Below, piece after piece: positions 55,101-64,000 of a stretch of 64,000 nucleotides of DNA. A program made the position numbers and the translations under genes. The stretch is taken from positions 58,386,822 through 58,450,821 of the forward strand of contig CM077162.1 of the NCBI GenBank assembly GCA_039583875.1. The letters are read 5' to 3'. The first letter of the stretch is position 1; each line of letters opens with the position of its first letter. Origin of the DNA: Platanthera guangdongensis (lineage: Eukaryota; Streptophyta; Magnoliopsida; Asparagales; Orchidaceae). Under the pieces are notes generated by a model. The model was not told where the DNA came from and made no database searches. It saw nothing but the letters and a program-made list of their open reading frames with translations.

Positions 55101-57423
55101 AACAACTTTTACTTGCCCGTTTGGCACCTTCGCCTATCGAAGAATGCCATTTGGACTCTGCAACGTGCCAGCTACATTCCAAAGATGTATGCTAGCGATC
55201 TTTGGCGAGCTAGTAGAAGACATTATGGAAGTCTTTATGGATGACTTCTCTGTTTTCGGATGCTTTTTTCCCGATTGCCTTCACAATTTAGATCGTGTCC
55301 TTCAACGGTGCGAGGACACAAGCCTTGTTTTAAATTGGGAAAAATGCAACTTTATGGTTCGAGGAGGTTTGGTCCTCGGCCATATGATTTCGTCTAAGGG
55401 GATAGAGGTGGATAAGGCCAAGATAGAAATTATAGAAAAACTTCCGCATCCAACAAACGTAAAATCTATTAGGAGTTTCTTAGGCCATGCGGGCTTTTAT
55501 CGACGCTTCATTCAAGACTTTTCAAAAATAACAAAGCCGCTAACTCACCTCTTGGAAAAGGAATCACGTTTCATCTTTAGTAGCGAATGCGAGTCCGCCT
55601 TTAATTTGATAAAACAAAAACTTATCTCTTCACCAATTTTAGTGGCCCCTAATTGGTCCCTTCCGTTCGAAATAATGTGCGACGCTAGTGATATTGCCTT
55701 AGGTGCCGTTCTTGGCCAACGCGTAGAAAAACATTTTCATCCTATTTATTACGCTAGCAAGACGCTCACTTCCGCACAAGTAAATTACACAACAACGGAA
55801 AATGAACTCTTAGCCGTCGTTTTCGCTTTCGATAAGTTTCGCTCGTATATCACGCTTTCTAAAGTTATCGTTTTTACCGATCACTCCGCGCTTAAATATT
55901 TATTAGCTAAAAATGATGCGAAGCCCCGCCTTCTTCGATGGATTCTCCTCCTACAAGAATTTGATTTGGAGATCCGAGATAAGCGGGGAGCGGAAAATCT
56001 AGCGGCGGACCACCTCTCCCGTTTAGAAAATCCGGGTGCGGAAGCGCTCGTCGAATCTGAAATAAATGACAGATTCCCCAAGGAACGCCTTCTTGCCATT
56101 AATAAATCTTCGTCATCTTCGCCTTGGTTCGCAGATTTTGCAAATTTTTTAGTAGCGCGGGTCCTTCCAAAAGAATTTTCCAGTCATCAAAAGAAGAAAT
56201 TCTTTTCTGACTTGAAAAATTTCTTTTGGGAGGACCCATTTCTTTTTCGTATATGCGCGGACCAAGCGGTTCGACGATGCGTTGCGGGTGTGGAGTGCTT
56301 ACAAATTCTTAAGCACTGCCACGAGGGTCCAGCCGGTGGGCATTATCAAGCCAACCGGACCGCTCGGAAGGCGCTAGAGGCGGGCTACTTTTGGCCCACT
56401 CTCTTCAAAGACGCGCATAATTTTGTGCGCGCATGCGATAGCTGTCAACGGTCGGGTAACATCTCTCGTCGCGACGAGATGCCCCTAAACATGTTTTTAG
56501 AGTGCGAAGTCTTCGATTTGTGGGGCATAGATTTTGTTGGCCCCCTACCTCCGTCTTTCAAAAATATGTATATTTTAGTGGCGGTCGACTACGTATCGAG
56601 GTGGGCGGAAGCGCAAGCTCTCCCCACCAACGATGCGCGAGTCGTCGTTACATTTCTTAAAAAATTATTTTCTCGCTTCGGCACGCCTCGTGCAATTATT
56701 AGTGATAGGGGAACGCATTTCTGTAACGCTCTTATGGCTAAGACGTTAGCTAAATACGGAGTCACGCACAAGCTTGCCACCCCCTACCACCCGCAAACAA
56801 GTGGCCAAGTCGAGGTAGTAAATCGAGAGATTAAGCGAATTTTAGAAAAAACCGTTTCGCTAAATAGGAAAGATTGGTCTGTTAAACTCGACGATGCGTT
56901 GTGGGCGTATCGGACGGCATATAAAACCGCTATCGGATGTACGCCATTCCGGTTAGTCTACGGCAAAGCGTGTCATTTACCCGTAGAATTAGAACATCGC
57001 GCACTTTGGGCTTTAAAACTCTTAAACCTCGACTCCAACTTAGCCGCTCAGAATAGAAAACTGCAACTAAACGAGGTCGATGAATGGCGTGCGAACGCTT
57101 ACGAGAGCAATAAATTCTATAAGGAGCGCTCTAAGTTATATCACGATCGAAAAATCAAGTCCCAAAAATTATTTTCTCCGGGCGATCTTGTCCTTCTTTA
57201 CAATTCACGTCTTAGGCTTTTTCCAGATAAATTAAAATCTAGATGGTCCGGTCCCTTCCTAGTTGAAGAAGTTTTTCCTTATGGAACCGTGCTCATCTCC
57301 CACCCGGACAAAGGCTCTTTTAAAGTAAACGGTCATCGGTTAAAGTCTTACATCGCGGGCGACCCAGTGATCGGTTTTAGCGAAACCATAACTTTCCTCC
57401 ACATTATAAACCCGCCAAAATAG
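52168..57423 (+). CDS. Element E gag-pol polyprotein
   Basis: The open frame from ATG 52309 gives 1704 residues. The same frame starts earlier at ATG 52168 ([11 protein letters not shown]) but is cut by a TGA at 52255-52257, probably a CGA (Arg) to TGA change, so translation may now use 52309. Residues counted from 52309: gag capsid about 60-190 ([30 protein letters not shown]); no zinc knuckle seen; protease D550 in [12 protein letters not shown] about 780-1010 with VFMDDF (D978, D979); RNase H with [14 protein letters not shown] (D1125); integrase zinc region HEGPAGGHY...CDSCQRSG and triad D1408, D1466, E1502 (35 residues between the last two). Ends in TAG at 57421. All catalytic residues are present; probably a recent functional copy. 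Confidence 0.92.
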
Positions 57424-59210
57424 TCAAGCTACACGACTATAAACAAAGCGCTCCTGGGAGGCACCCCTCGCTTATCTTTTTCGCCCTTTCCTCATTACCT
57501 TTGCTGCTTTTTCTAATAAACGCAGGGTTTCTGATCGGCCTCCCCCTCCGCATTTCAGGGAAGCTTCTACCCCCTTCCCTTTCTTTTCTTTGTACATATT
57601 GTTTTTTCATTCTGTTCCGCATACTTACGATACAACATTGGGGACAATGTTGGACTTAAGTATGGGGGTATTTTCGTGCTTTACTTTCTGCACTTCAATT
57701 TTTCTGCATTTCAAAAAAAGAAAAATACAAAAAAAATACATATAACAACAAAACAAAAACAAAAAAATTAAAAAACATCTTAAAATGAAACAAAAAAATT
57801 TTTAAATGAAAAAACAAAAAAAATTTAAATGAAAAAACAAAAATCCAAAAAATTTTGTTTCTTGTTTTGTTCTCTTTCTCTTTTCCAAAAACTCAAAAAA
57901 CAAAACAAAAAATTATTTTGTTTAGTTTCACTTTGTATATATTTTTTGTTTTTTCTCTCTCCCCCTTCCTCATTCTTGTACAAACATTTTTCTTTTTCTC
58001 CCTTATTTTTGTACATATTATGAAAATTCTCTTAAAAAATACAAAAAAAAAGATAATAGTTCAAAAAATTTTTCAAAAAAAAAAATTGAGAAAAACAAAA
58101 ATACAAAAAAAAGGATAATAAATGAAAAACAAACAAAAAAAATGATAACAAAAACTATAAAAATAAAAAAAAAATGTTTTGAAATAAATAAATTAAATAT
58201 TCCATACTTAACTTTTCTGCTATCCAAAAATTCTGTTCTGAGTTTATTTATATGTGAATACTATTAATTCTCTGTTTGCTACCCGTTTGTTAATTATTGA
58301 TTGAAACATTTAAATAGCCGGGGATAAGTTTTAAAGAATTCTTTATGCTTTGTTAAAACTAGCGGACTCGTTTTAGGCACTACTTCTAATTTTTCATTAA
58401 TAGGAGCACGTATATTATGTTAGGAAATAACGACTATAGAATTCAATTATACTTACTTTTAGCTTTCTGAAAAAATTGGGACGTACAAATTATTAAGGTT
58501 GCTCTCAAAAATTTTTAGGATTACAATCTAGTTTTCCTTTCTCCCCTTACTTTTCATGACCTACTTGGCATGAAAAATTTTATCCTTAAAAGATCTTATG
58601 TCAATGGGAACAAGATTTTGTTCCGTCAACATAGGCACCCAATAATTTTAAAAGATTATATAGGGAGTAAGAGGATAAAATTCATTACTCCTACAAATAT
58701 ACATTGGGTTAATTTTTCTTATGAAGTTGAAAAACAAAAATCATATTAGGAAAATAAGATTTCATTTTCCTAATAATCCAAAAGAAAAAAAAAACATGGA
58801 GGTTCGAGAAAAAATTACCTCACCTCAAATATCAAAACCCTCTTCATAAACCCACTACCCCCTTAGCCAATTCCACGATTCTAGAATTAATTCAAAAATC
58901 TTTTTGAGAGCATAATTAGTAAATTGTATTATTTCCGGTAGCACTCGTATAAGCTAGAGTTCTTATAATTCCAAACTATTTTCGTTAATCTAACCATTTC
59001 AAATGTTGCCTTCTATTTGATTACATCAAGAAGTCTTTTGGCCAAAACTTTTGCGCTATTTAAATCATCTACATAATTTTAGGACTTAACTCTTACACCC
59101 CGTATACTTATTTTGATCTCTCTTATAATTGATTAAGCGATAGCCAAAACTTAGAGTTTTTTTTATTCCTTATAGATTCACCTCAAACTTTTGCTCTGGA
59201 ATAGCAAAAG
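57424..59210 (+). other. Element E 3' untranslated region
   Basis: 1.8 kb without a gene. It holds the post-pol block shared with C (57433-57452), an internal polypurine-like TTAAGTATGGGGG (57656-57669) after TTGGGGACAATG, a strongly A-rich low-complexity stretch (57710-58160), then AT-rich sequence. In C the extra ORF lies before its matching PPT-like block; here there is no extra ORF. Confidence 0.65.
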
Positions 59211-59228
59211 CCTAAGTATGGGGGTATT
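59211..59228 (+). other. Element E polypurine tract
   Basis: CCTAAGTATGGGGGTATT directly before the 3' LTR, the same core as the internal copy at 57657. Confidence 0.85.
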
Positions 59229-62200
59229 TGATGAATTGTAAATATGCGTATTTTTATGCACATTAATTTAGTTATTTTCATTTATTTTCGTCGTTTTTAC
59301 TTATTTTTGTTCAATAAAATGCTCTTATTCTTGTAAATTTTCTCCTAACTTGTTTTATTTTATTTTGCAGAAAAATTCCTAAATCTGCCAAAATTGGGCA
59401 GTACACGCCCGTGACACTTTGGTCACGCCCGTGACCGGGCCGTGACATTGCATTTCCCGTGAAATTACAAAATTTCTGAAGTTAAAGCTTGACACGCCTG
59501 GCGACACGCCCGTGTCACCCGACACGGGGCGTGACCCAAGCTCGTGTCCTCTCCTCTCGACGAATTCTGCTCGACGATCGTCGAGTGTCGACACCAACAG
59601 TCACGCCCAGTGTCACGCCCGTGACCGAGGGCGTGACCCAATTTCAGCTCAACGATTTCGACTCGACACTTTCCGCTCGACATTCGTCGAGTGTCGACCC
59701 CAACTGTCACGCCCATAGTCACGCCCGTGACATGGGGCGTGACCTTTCCAGCTGGCCCGACAAGATGCTGCCGAGGACATTTGACGCAACCCGCGCCCGG
59801 TTCTACCTCCCCGACACGCCCAGAGTCACGCCCGTGACCTGGGGCGTGACTGCTGCGAACTCAGCCCGTAGTCAACTTTGCTGTCCAATCGCCGACCGCC
59901 TTCATGAATAGTACTGTCACGCCCCCCCTACACGCCCGTGACTGAGGGCGTGTACTTAGAAATTTTTTCCTATAAATAGCCCAGTTCTGTAAGGTCCAAG
60001 GGTTCAGATTTTTGGGCCAATTTAGTGTCTTTTTGTGGGCTGCATCCGTGATTTTCAAGGCTATGTAAGGAGATTTCTCCCTTTTTTATTTCATTTCTTG
60101 TTTTGTCTTAGCTTTAGCCCTTGTAATAGCTTGTAATAGTTTCATTTTAATCAATAAAATGTTAAATTTTCTCTTCATATATGGCTTTGGAATGAACACT
60201 TGTGCCCCACTTTCCTTCTCCTTTTTATCCTTGGTTTTATCTTTGTTCTTCATTTAGTTCTCCTTTTATGAAAAGTGTGTGTGTGTGTGTATGAGTGTAA
60301 TTTTTTTCCTTTACATGTTTTTTTTACTTGTTTTCATGCTTAGGGATGATAGGTTTTCCTCTTTACATGTTTAGTACTTTACATGCCTTTAATTTTTCTC
60401 AAGTTAGGTTTTGTTAGAAACTCATGAAATGATGAATTACAAACCTTTTCCATGTCTTCTTTTAATTTCTTCAACATCTTCACTCTTATGAGTGTGTAAA
60501 AGAGTTAAAGTTTCTTTTGTTTTTTTTTTTTACTTAGCTTTATTTTGGAATGAAAACCTTTTTTCTTTTTTCTCTTTTATTTCAACTTTTTTTGCTCTTT
60601 TATGAAATCCTAGGAATGAAAATGTTGAAATTTTTATTTTCCAAAAACTTTGGTTTTTAATTTGTTTTGAAAAACTTTTGTCTTCTAAAATTGTAATTTC
60701 TTCTTTTTATTTGTTTTTGGCAAAACCTATGCTTGAAAAAGTAAAAGTTTTAATTTTTAGGTAACTTTGATTTTTCATGAAAAGTGTGTGTGAGTGTAGG
60801 TGTGTTAACTTTTATGCTTTGATTTAAATTATGTAGAGTGTGTGAGTGTAGGTGTATAATTTTCATGCTTTGTTTTAATGCTTTCTTTTAATGCTTTGTT
60901 CAATTTTGTAGAGTGTGTGAGTGTAGGTGTTAGCTTTATTGCTTTCTTGAATTTCATATGGAGTGTGTGTGTTTGTGTGCATTTATTTCCGCCTACTCGT
61001 TAAGAGTTAAATGACGCATCGTTTTCATTTTCAGTCCTACTCGTTTGAGTAGGACTTGTAATTTTTCTTTCTTTATTTTTTCGCCTACTCACTTGAGTTT
61101 AAATGGCCGGACCTTATTTCAGTTCTACTCGTTTGAGTAGGACTTGCAAATTTTCTTTCTTTATTTTTTCCGCCTACTCACTTGAGTTAAATGGCCGGAC
61201 TTTTTAGCCCTGTAATCGCATTTATTTTCTCCTACTCATTTGAGTAGGACTCGCTTTCATTTCAGTCCTACTCGTTTGAGTAGGACTTGCAATTTTCAGC
61301 TTTTATTTACCGCCCCCACTCGTTTGAGTGGGACTCGCAAATTTGAATTATGCAAATTTCTTTTTATGTGTAACTTAGTTCCTTTCTAATTTATAATTTG
61401 GAGTGTGCGTGAGTTCTTGTTTTAGCTAACTTTTTAGCTTTCTAAATGTTGTTATTTTTTCTTTTGTCTCTTTCTTATAAACGTTTAGTTTTAATTTCGA
61501 ACTCGCGCCTCACTAAATTATAAGCCGTCCCCATACCGATGTGTGGCTAATCTCTATTAGCCTCGGCATCGAAGAGCATTGGGACATTTAAAATGATTTA
61601 TAATAATTAAAGTTCTTTATTTTCATTTTAATTTAAGCACTTAGGGTTTACCCCGGGTTTACGACGCGTAGGACCACATATCGATGTGTGGGCCCTATTT
61701 CCGTAGTCCATATGCTAGCTAGCCGAGAGGCCGTGCATATGGACCGATCACCCCTGGGTAAATAGAGTTGCGTGCATACCCTCGAAAGAGGACAAGCGTA
61801 ATTCTACCGGATTGGGTTCCCCACCCAATAGTGGGGTTCTTAGCGTAAAGCGGGCGTTAAGAGGAATCCTTCGTCGGACTAACGTTCGGTCGAATAGTCT
61901 TAACGTTTACGTGAGCGATATCCCTATAGCTAGGTGAGCTCACATTTGTGGAACCTCCACGGCCAAGTTGCCTTATTATTAATTTGAAAACTAAGTCTTT
62001 TTATTATTAAAAATTGTTTTAGTTTTAATCCGATTTGATGCCGAGCGTTAACCCTTCATCGAATATTGTCTAAATCATTTTTTCGCTCCTTTGCTTTTCC
62101 GTCTTTTATTAAGTACAAAAAAAATCCATCTTTCTTTCAGTAAAATAATAGTCCTCCCGGAGGAGTAAGAATAGTCAACGCGACCCCGAGAACAATACGA

Positions 62201-62321
62201 CCTCGGTATTCCCCCGAATATCGAGTACTACTTGCGATAGGTGCACTTGCCTACCCGAGCAAGCCCGCGGCGATCGACTCACCGAACCAACCACACTAAG
62301 AGTCTGTTCGCGGGAACATCA
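59229..62321 (+). repeat. Element E 3' LTR
   Basis: A 3093-bp partner of 48917-52008 with about 1% mismatches by eye. TATA box at 59971-59978; hairpin cluster at about 60985-61340. Ends GGGAACATCA before ACGGT. Confidence 0.95.
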
Positions 62322-62326
62322 ACGGT

Positions 62327-62347
62327 CATTACAGGGGAGGTGTTACA
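62327..62347 (+). repeat. Element G 3' LTR, last 21 bases
   Basis: CATTACAGGGGAGGTGTTACA, split here as CATTACAGGGG and AGGTGTTACA, equals the end of the 5' LTR of G (41462-41482) and is followed by the GTTGT duplication. Confidence 0.9.
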
Positions 62348-62482
62348 GTTGTGGCGTCGGTGGTGCTGGAAGAGCCGGCAATAGTAGAACTTGTAGAGGT
62401 GGGGGAGCACCGATGATGTGATCCCCGAGATCACGAGTGGAGAGGGCGGCTTCGACAGTAAGGGCCTAGTCCGATCAGTCAC
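62348..62482 (-). pseudogene. Element F gag, presumed N-terminal remnant
   Basis: Removing G joins this stretch to 38857. The minus strand then reads through the junction in frame (SSTTDA, then TTTTDDTNLW). Further upstream the reading is uncertain and no start, PBS or 5' LTR of F was recognised. A frame from 62482 (MTDRTRPLLSKPPSP) is open but of doubtful meaning. Confidence 0.4.
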
Positions 62483-63200
62483 TGGCGATATGATGCAGGC
62501 ACAAGGTTTCTACAGTTTAAACTACGCGCACTGGGATTTTGACAGTAAAATTAGGGTACGTAGCAAGCAATTTTTTTTCTAAACAATTCTAACGACTATT
62601 CAACTAATTTAGAAACACACAAAACAAAGGGTCGTTACCCCTTTTATAGATTGAACAAGGGTTATAGGCCAATGTTCGCTCAAGCGAATGGAACCCACAC
62701 AATCCGAACAATTAGCTATTCAAGTTAAATTATTCGCAAACATTCACAATTCCAATAAGAGAAAATCCAAGCTAAATTAGTGATTTAAAATTAAGTCCAA
62801 AATTAATCCCAAAAATAATTAATACGAGGGTATACCAAAGCTTTTGAACTCAAGGGAAAATCAAGGGTGATGAACCCGATTTATTCAAGTATTCACGAGA
62901 TCTACCCGCTCCAAATTATGTGAGAATATTCGGGAGAAAACACGCTTAAAATTCAGATTTACTTAAGCACAAATTTCAATATAAATCAGGACAATTATCT
63001 AGCCTTCTATTCCACCAATTCTCACAAATATATAGAAGAGGCACGCAAAGAGTTGGTTTAGAAATCGTTACCCAAATCCCAAGAAGTCCATCCACGATAT
63101 TGAGTGGAGGAAGCGCTCACGACGGTGATTGATTTCTATTTCCATGCAAACCACGGATCCGCACCAGACGATACAATCGCAAGCCGTTATCCTTTTTTGC
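62483..63200. other. Unassigned AT-rich DNA
   Basis: No open frame, LTR end, PBS or known motif recognised. It could be flanking genomic DNA or an unrecognised element. Confidence 0.4.
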
Positions 63201-63660
63201 AAGAACCCTAGAAGAGGGTGTCACCTTGAATGGCCCAATATATGTATTCAATGGAGAGATAAAAGGTGGTGGGAATAAACCAAGGAGGGAGGAGGGAAAC
63301 AAGGGGGTCGATTTTTTTCTTTTCTTGCATTGGGGTGGCTCGGGTTGGAGGGGAGTGGCGGCTAAAGGGTGGTGGAAGGGTGGCCGGAATTAAAAGAATG
63401 GGAAGTGGTGGTTGACAGCTAGGAGGGAGGGGCTCAGGTTTGGTGTTGAATGTGGTGGCTGATTTTGTTGAAAAGGGAGAGGAGGGCTGATTAGTTGGAG
63501 AACTTGTCGAGGGAGGAGGAGGAGGAGAGGGAAGAGGGAGGGCCGAACTAGGCAAGGGGGACGAGGAAAATCTCAATAGATTTAGGGTTTCAATTTTTTT
63601 ATTCATTCTCTACTAAAATCCTTCATAACATGACTATATATAGCCTACACCACTCCATCT
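63201..63660 (-). other. Pyrimidine/purine-skewed stretch with TATA-like box, possible leader of an unknown element or gene
   Basis: The minus strand reads GGCTATATATAGTC (63634-63647), then GAAACCCTAAA (63582-63592), then a long C/T-rich run (63570-63250). An open frame from 63606 (MNKKIETLNLL) is Pro/Ser-rich (SSPLPSSALPLPSPPPPPST), 132 codons. TATA box plus pyrimidine-rich leader resembles the start of a transcription unit, but the protein is low complexity and unlike anything I recognise. Treat as doubtful. Confidence 0.3.
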
Positions 63661-64000
63661 CCAATTCAAAATGAAACTATGATGGTTATATGCACCCATC
63701 ATGAAATAAAAACAATACAAAATTTAAATGCATGAAATTAAAACACTCTTTATGGTTATAGGCACCCATCATTACATGAAATTAAAATAATAATAAAATG
63801 CTTGGAAATAAAAATGCTAAAATATAAATGATAAAATATATAATTATAATTATGTAATTTATAATTATATATTTCATTTATTGGCGGCGGCGGACGTCGA
63901 GCAAAGCATGTAGTGGCGACGGCGATGGCGAAGAAACATCGTGGTAGACTTCCATCCTTGAGCTTGCGGCAACGACCGTCCCAATCCTCGAACTCTCTAT
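63661..64000. other. AT-rich end with a short spaced direct repeat
   Basis: ATGGTTATATGCACCCATCA (63681-63700) recurs as ATGGTTATAGGCACCCATCA (63753-63772), followed by similar ATGAAATTAAAA sequence. The last 120 bp turn GC-rich (GGCGGCGGCGGACG). No gene seen. Confidence 0.5.

Larger units (their letters stand above)
48917..62321 (+). mobile_element. Element E: young Athila/Tat-like Ty3 retrotransposon
   Basis: 13,405 bp with LTRs of 3092 and 3093 bp and ACGGT at 48912-48916 and 62322-62326. PBS of the tRNA-Asp type, a single long gag-pol frame, no chromodomain, no extra ORF, and a 1.8-kb AT-rich 3' region. LTRs differ by about one base per 100 in the parts compared by eye (for example nine differences over roughly the first 1 kb), the lowest in the window. 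With its position inside G inside F, this makes E the latest insertion seen. Confidence 0.95.
38858..62347 (+). mobile_element. Element G: Ty3 chromovirus (Tekay/Del-like), degenerate, split by E
   Basis: LTRs of about 2.6 kb start TGTAACGCCCCAAAATTTTG and end GGGAGGTGTTACA. GTTGT is duplicated at 38853-38857 and 62348-62352. Plus-strand gag, PR, RT-RNase H and INT with a C-terminal chromodomain-like end are in Ty3 order (INT last). Its 3' LTR is interrupted at 48916 by element E and resumes for 21 bp at 62327. Many stops and two or more frameshifts; no extra ORF. It sits inside the gag of F. Confidence 0.92.

Noticed and set aside
57710..58230. Lys/Phe-rich frames in the A/T-rich 3' region of E
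   Set aside because: Low-complexity poly-A/poly-T translation on both strands without conserved features.
62353..64000. 5' LTR of element F
   Set aside because: Nothing here resembles 1-321, and no PBS of the expected type was found, so it was not called.

Overview
The window is a stack of nested LTR retrotransposons from a plant nuclear genome. I see no ordinary host gene, tRNA, rRNA or CRISPR array. The plant origin rests on Ty1/copia elements with PBSs resembling initiator tRNA-Met, Athila/Tat-type Ty3 elements (one with a tRNA-Asp-type PBS), a Tekay/Del-like chromovirus, and a short fragment matching the start of plastid rpoC2. Heavy nesting and G-to-A/C-to-T nonsense changes fit old methylated heterochromatin of a large, probably dicot, genome. 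The species cannot be named from this sequence.

The layout can be read as Russian dolls. F is the oldest element, a minus-strand copia broken into four pieces: 1-2486, 13277-14130, 38055-38857 and 62348 to about 62482. Three elements interrupt F. A (2487-13276, minus, Sirevirus-like copia) has target duplication AGTTA. C (about 14131-38054, plus, Athila-like) has lost its 5' end and most of pol. G (38858-62347, plus, chromovirus) has target duplication GTTGT. C in turn holds D (15381-20708, minus copia) and B (25490-37555, minus, Sirevirus-like copia, duplication GAGAG). The 3' LTR of G holds E (48917-62321, plus, Athila/Tat-like, duplication ACGGT). E looks youngest: its LTRs agree at about 99% by eye and gag-pol is open over 1704 codons apart from one upstream nonsense codon.

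Two observations stand out. First, element A is flanked by a correct 5-bp duplication, yet its two terminal repeats share no sequence. Each is a snap-back palindrome of its own inner end: a 1.8-kb inverted repeat with a 53-bp loop on one side and a 60-bp hairpin on the other. Second, five of the seven elements (A, B, C, E, G) carry dense arrays of short CpG-containing palindromes in their LTRs: GTGTCGACAC, ATCGTCGA/TCGACGAT, and GTCACGGGCGTGAC or GACACGGGCGTGTC. The motif classes cross the copia/Ty3 boundary. In the three elements with an extra ORF downstream of pol (A, B, C), the element's own motif array recurs in the spacer just before that ORF, followed by a TATA-like box. In C, E and the A spacer the box is TATAAAT(A). 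D, E, F and G have neither an extra ORF nor a spacer array. This suggests a reusable array-plus-TATA promoter module copied from LTR to interior.

The elements work as parasites. Gag forms the particle; PR, INT, RT and RNase H copy and insert the element; LTRs supply promoter and polyadenylation signals. Most copies here are broken and would depend on relatives. The intact 1013-residue extra ORF of B and the gag-pol of E are the best-preserved coding regions. The right-hand end (about 62483-64000) is unassigned AT-rich DNA with a pyrimidine/purine-skewed stretch.
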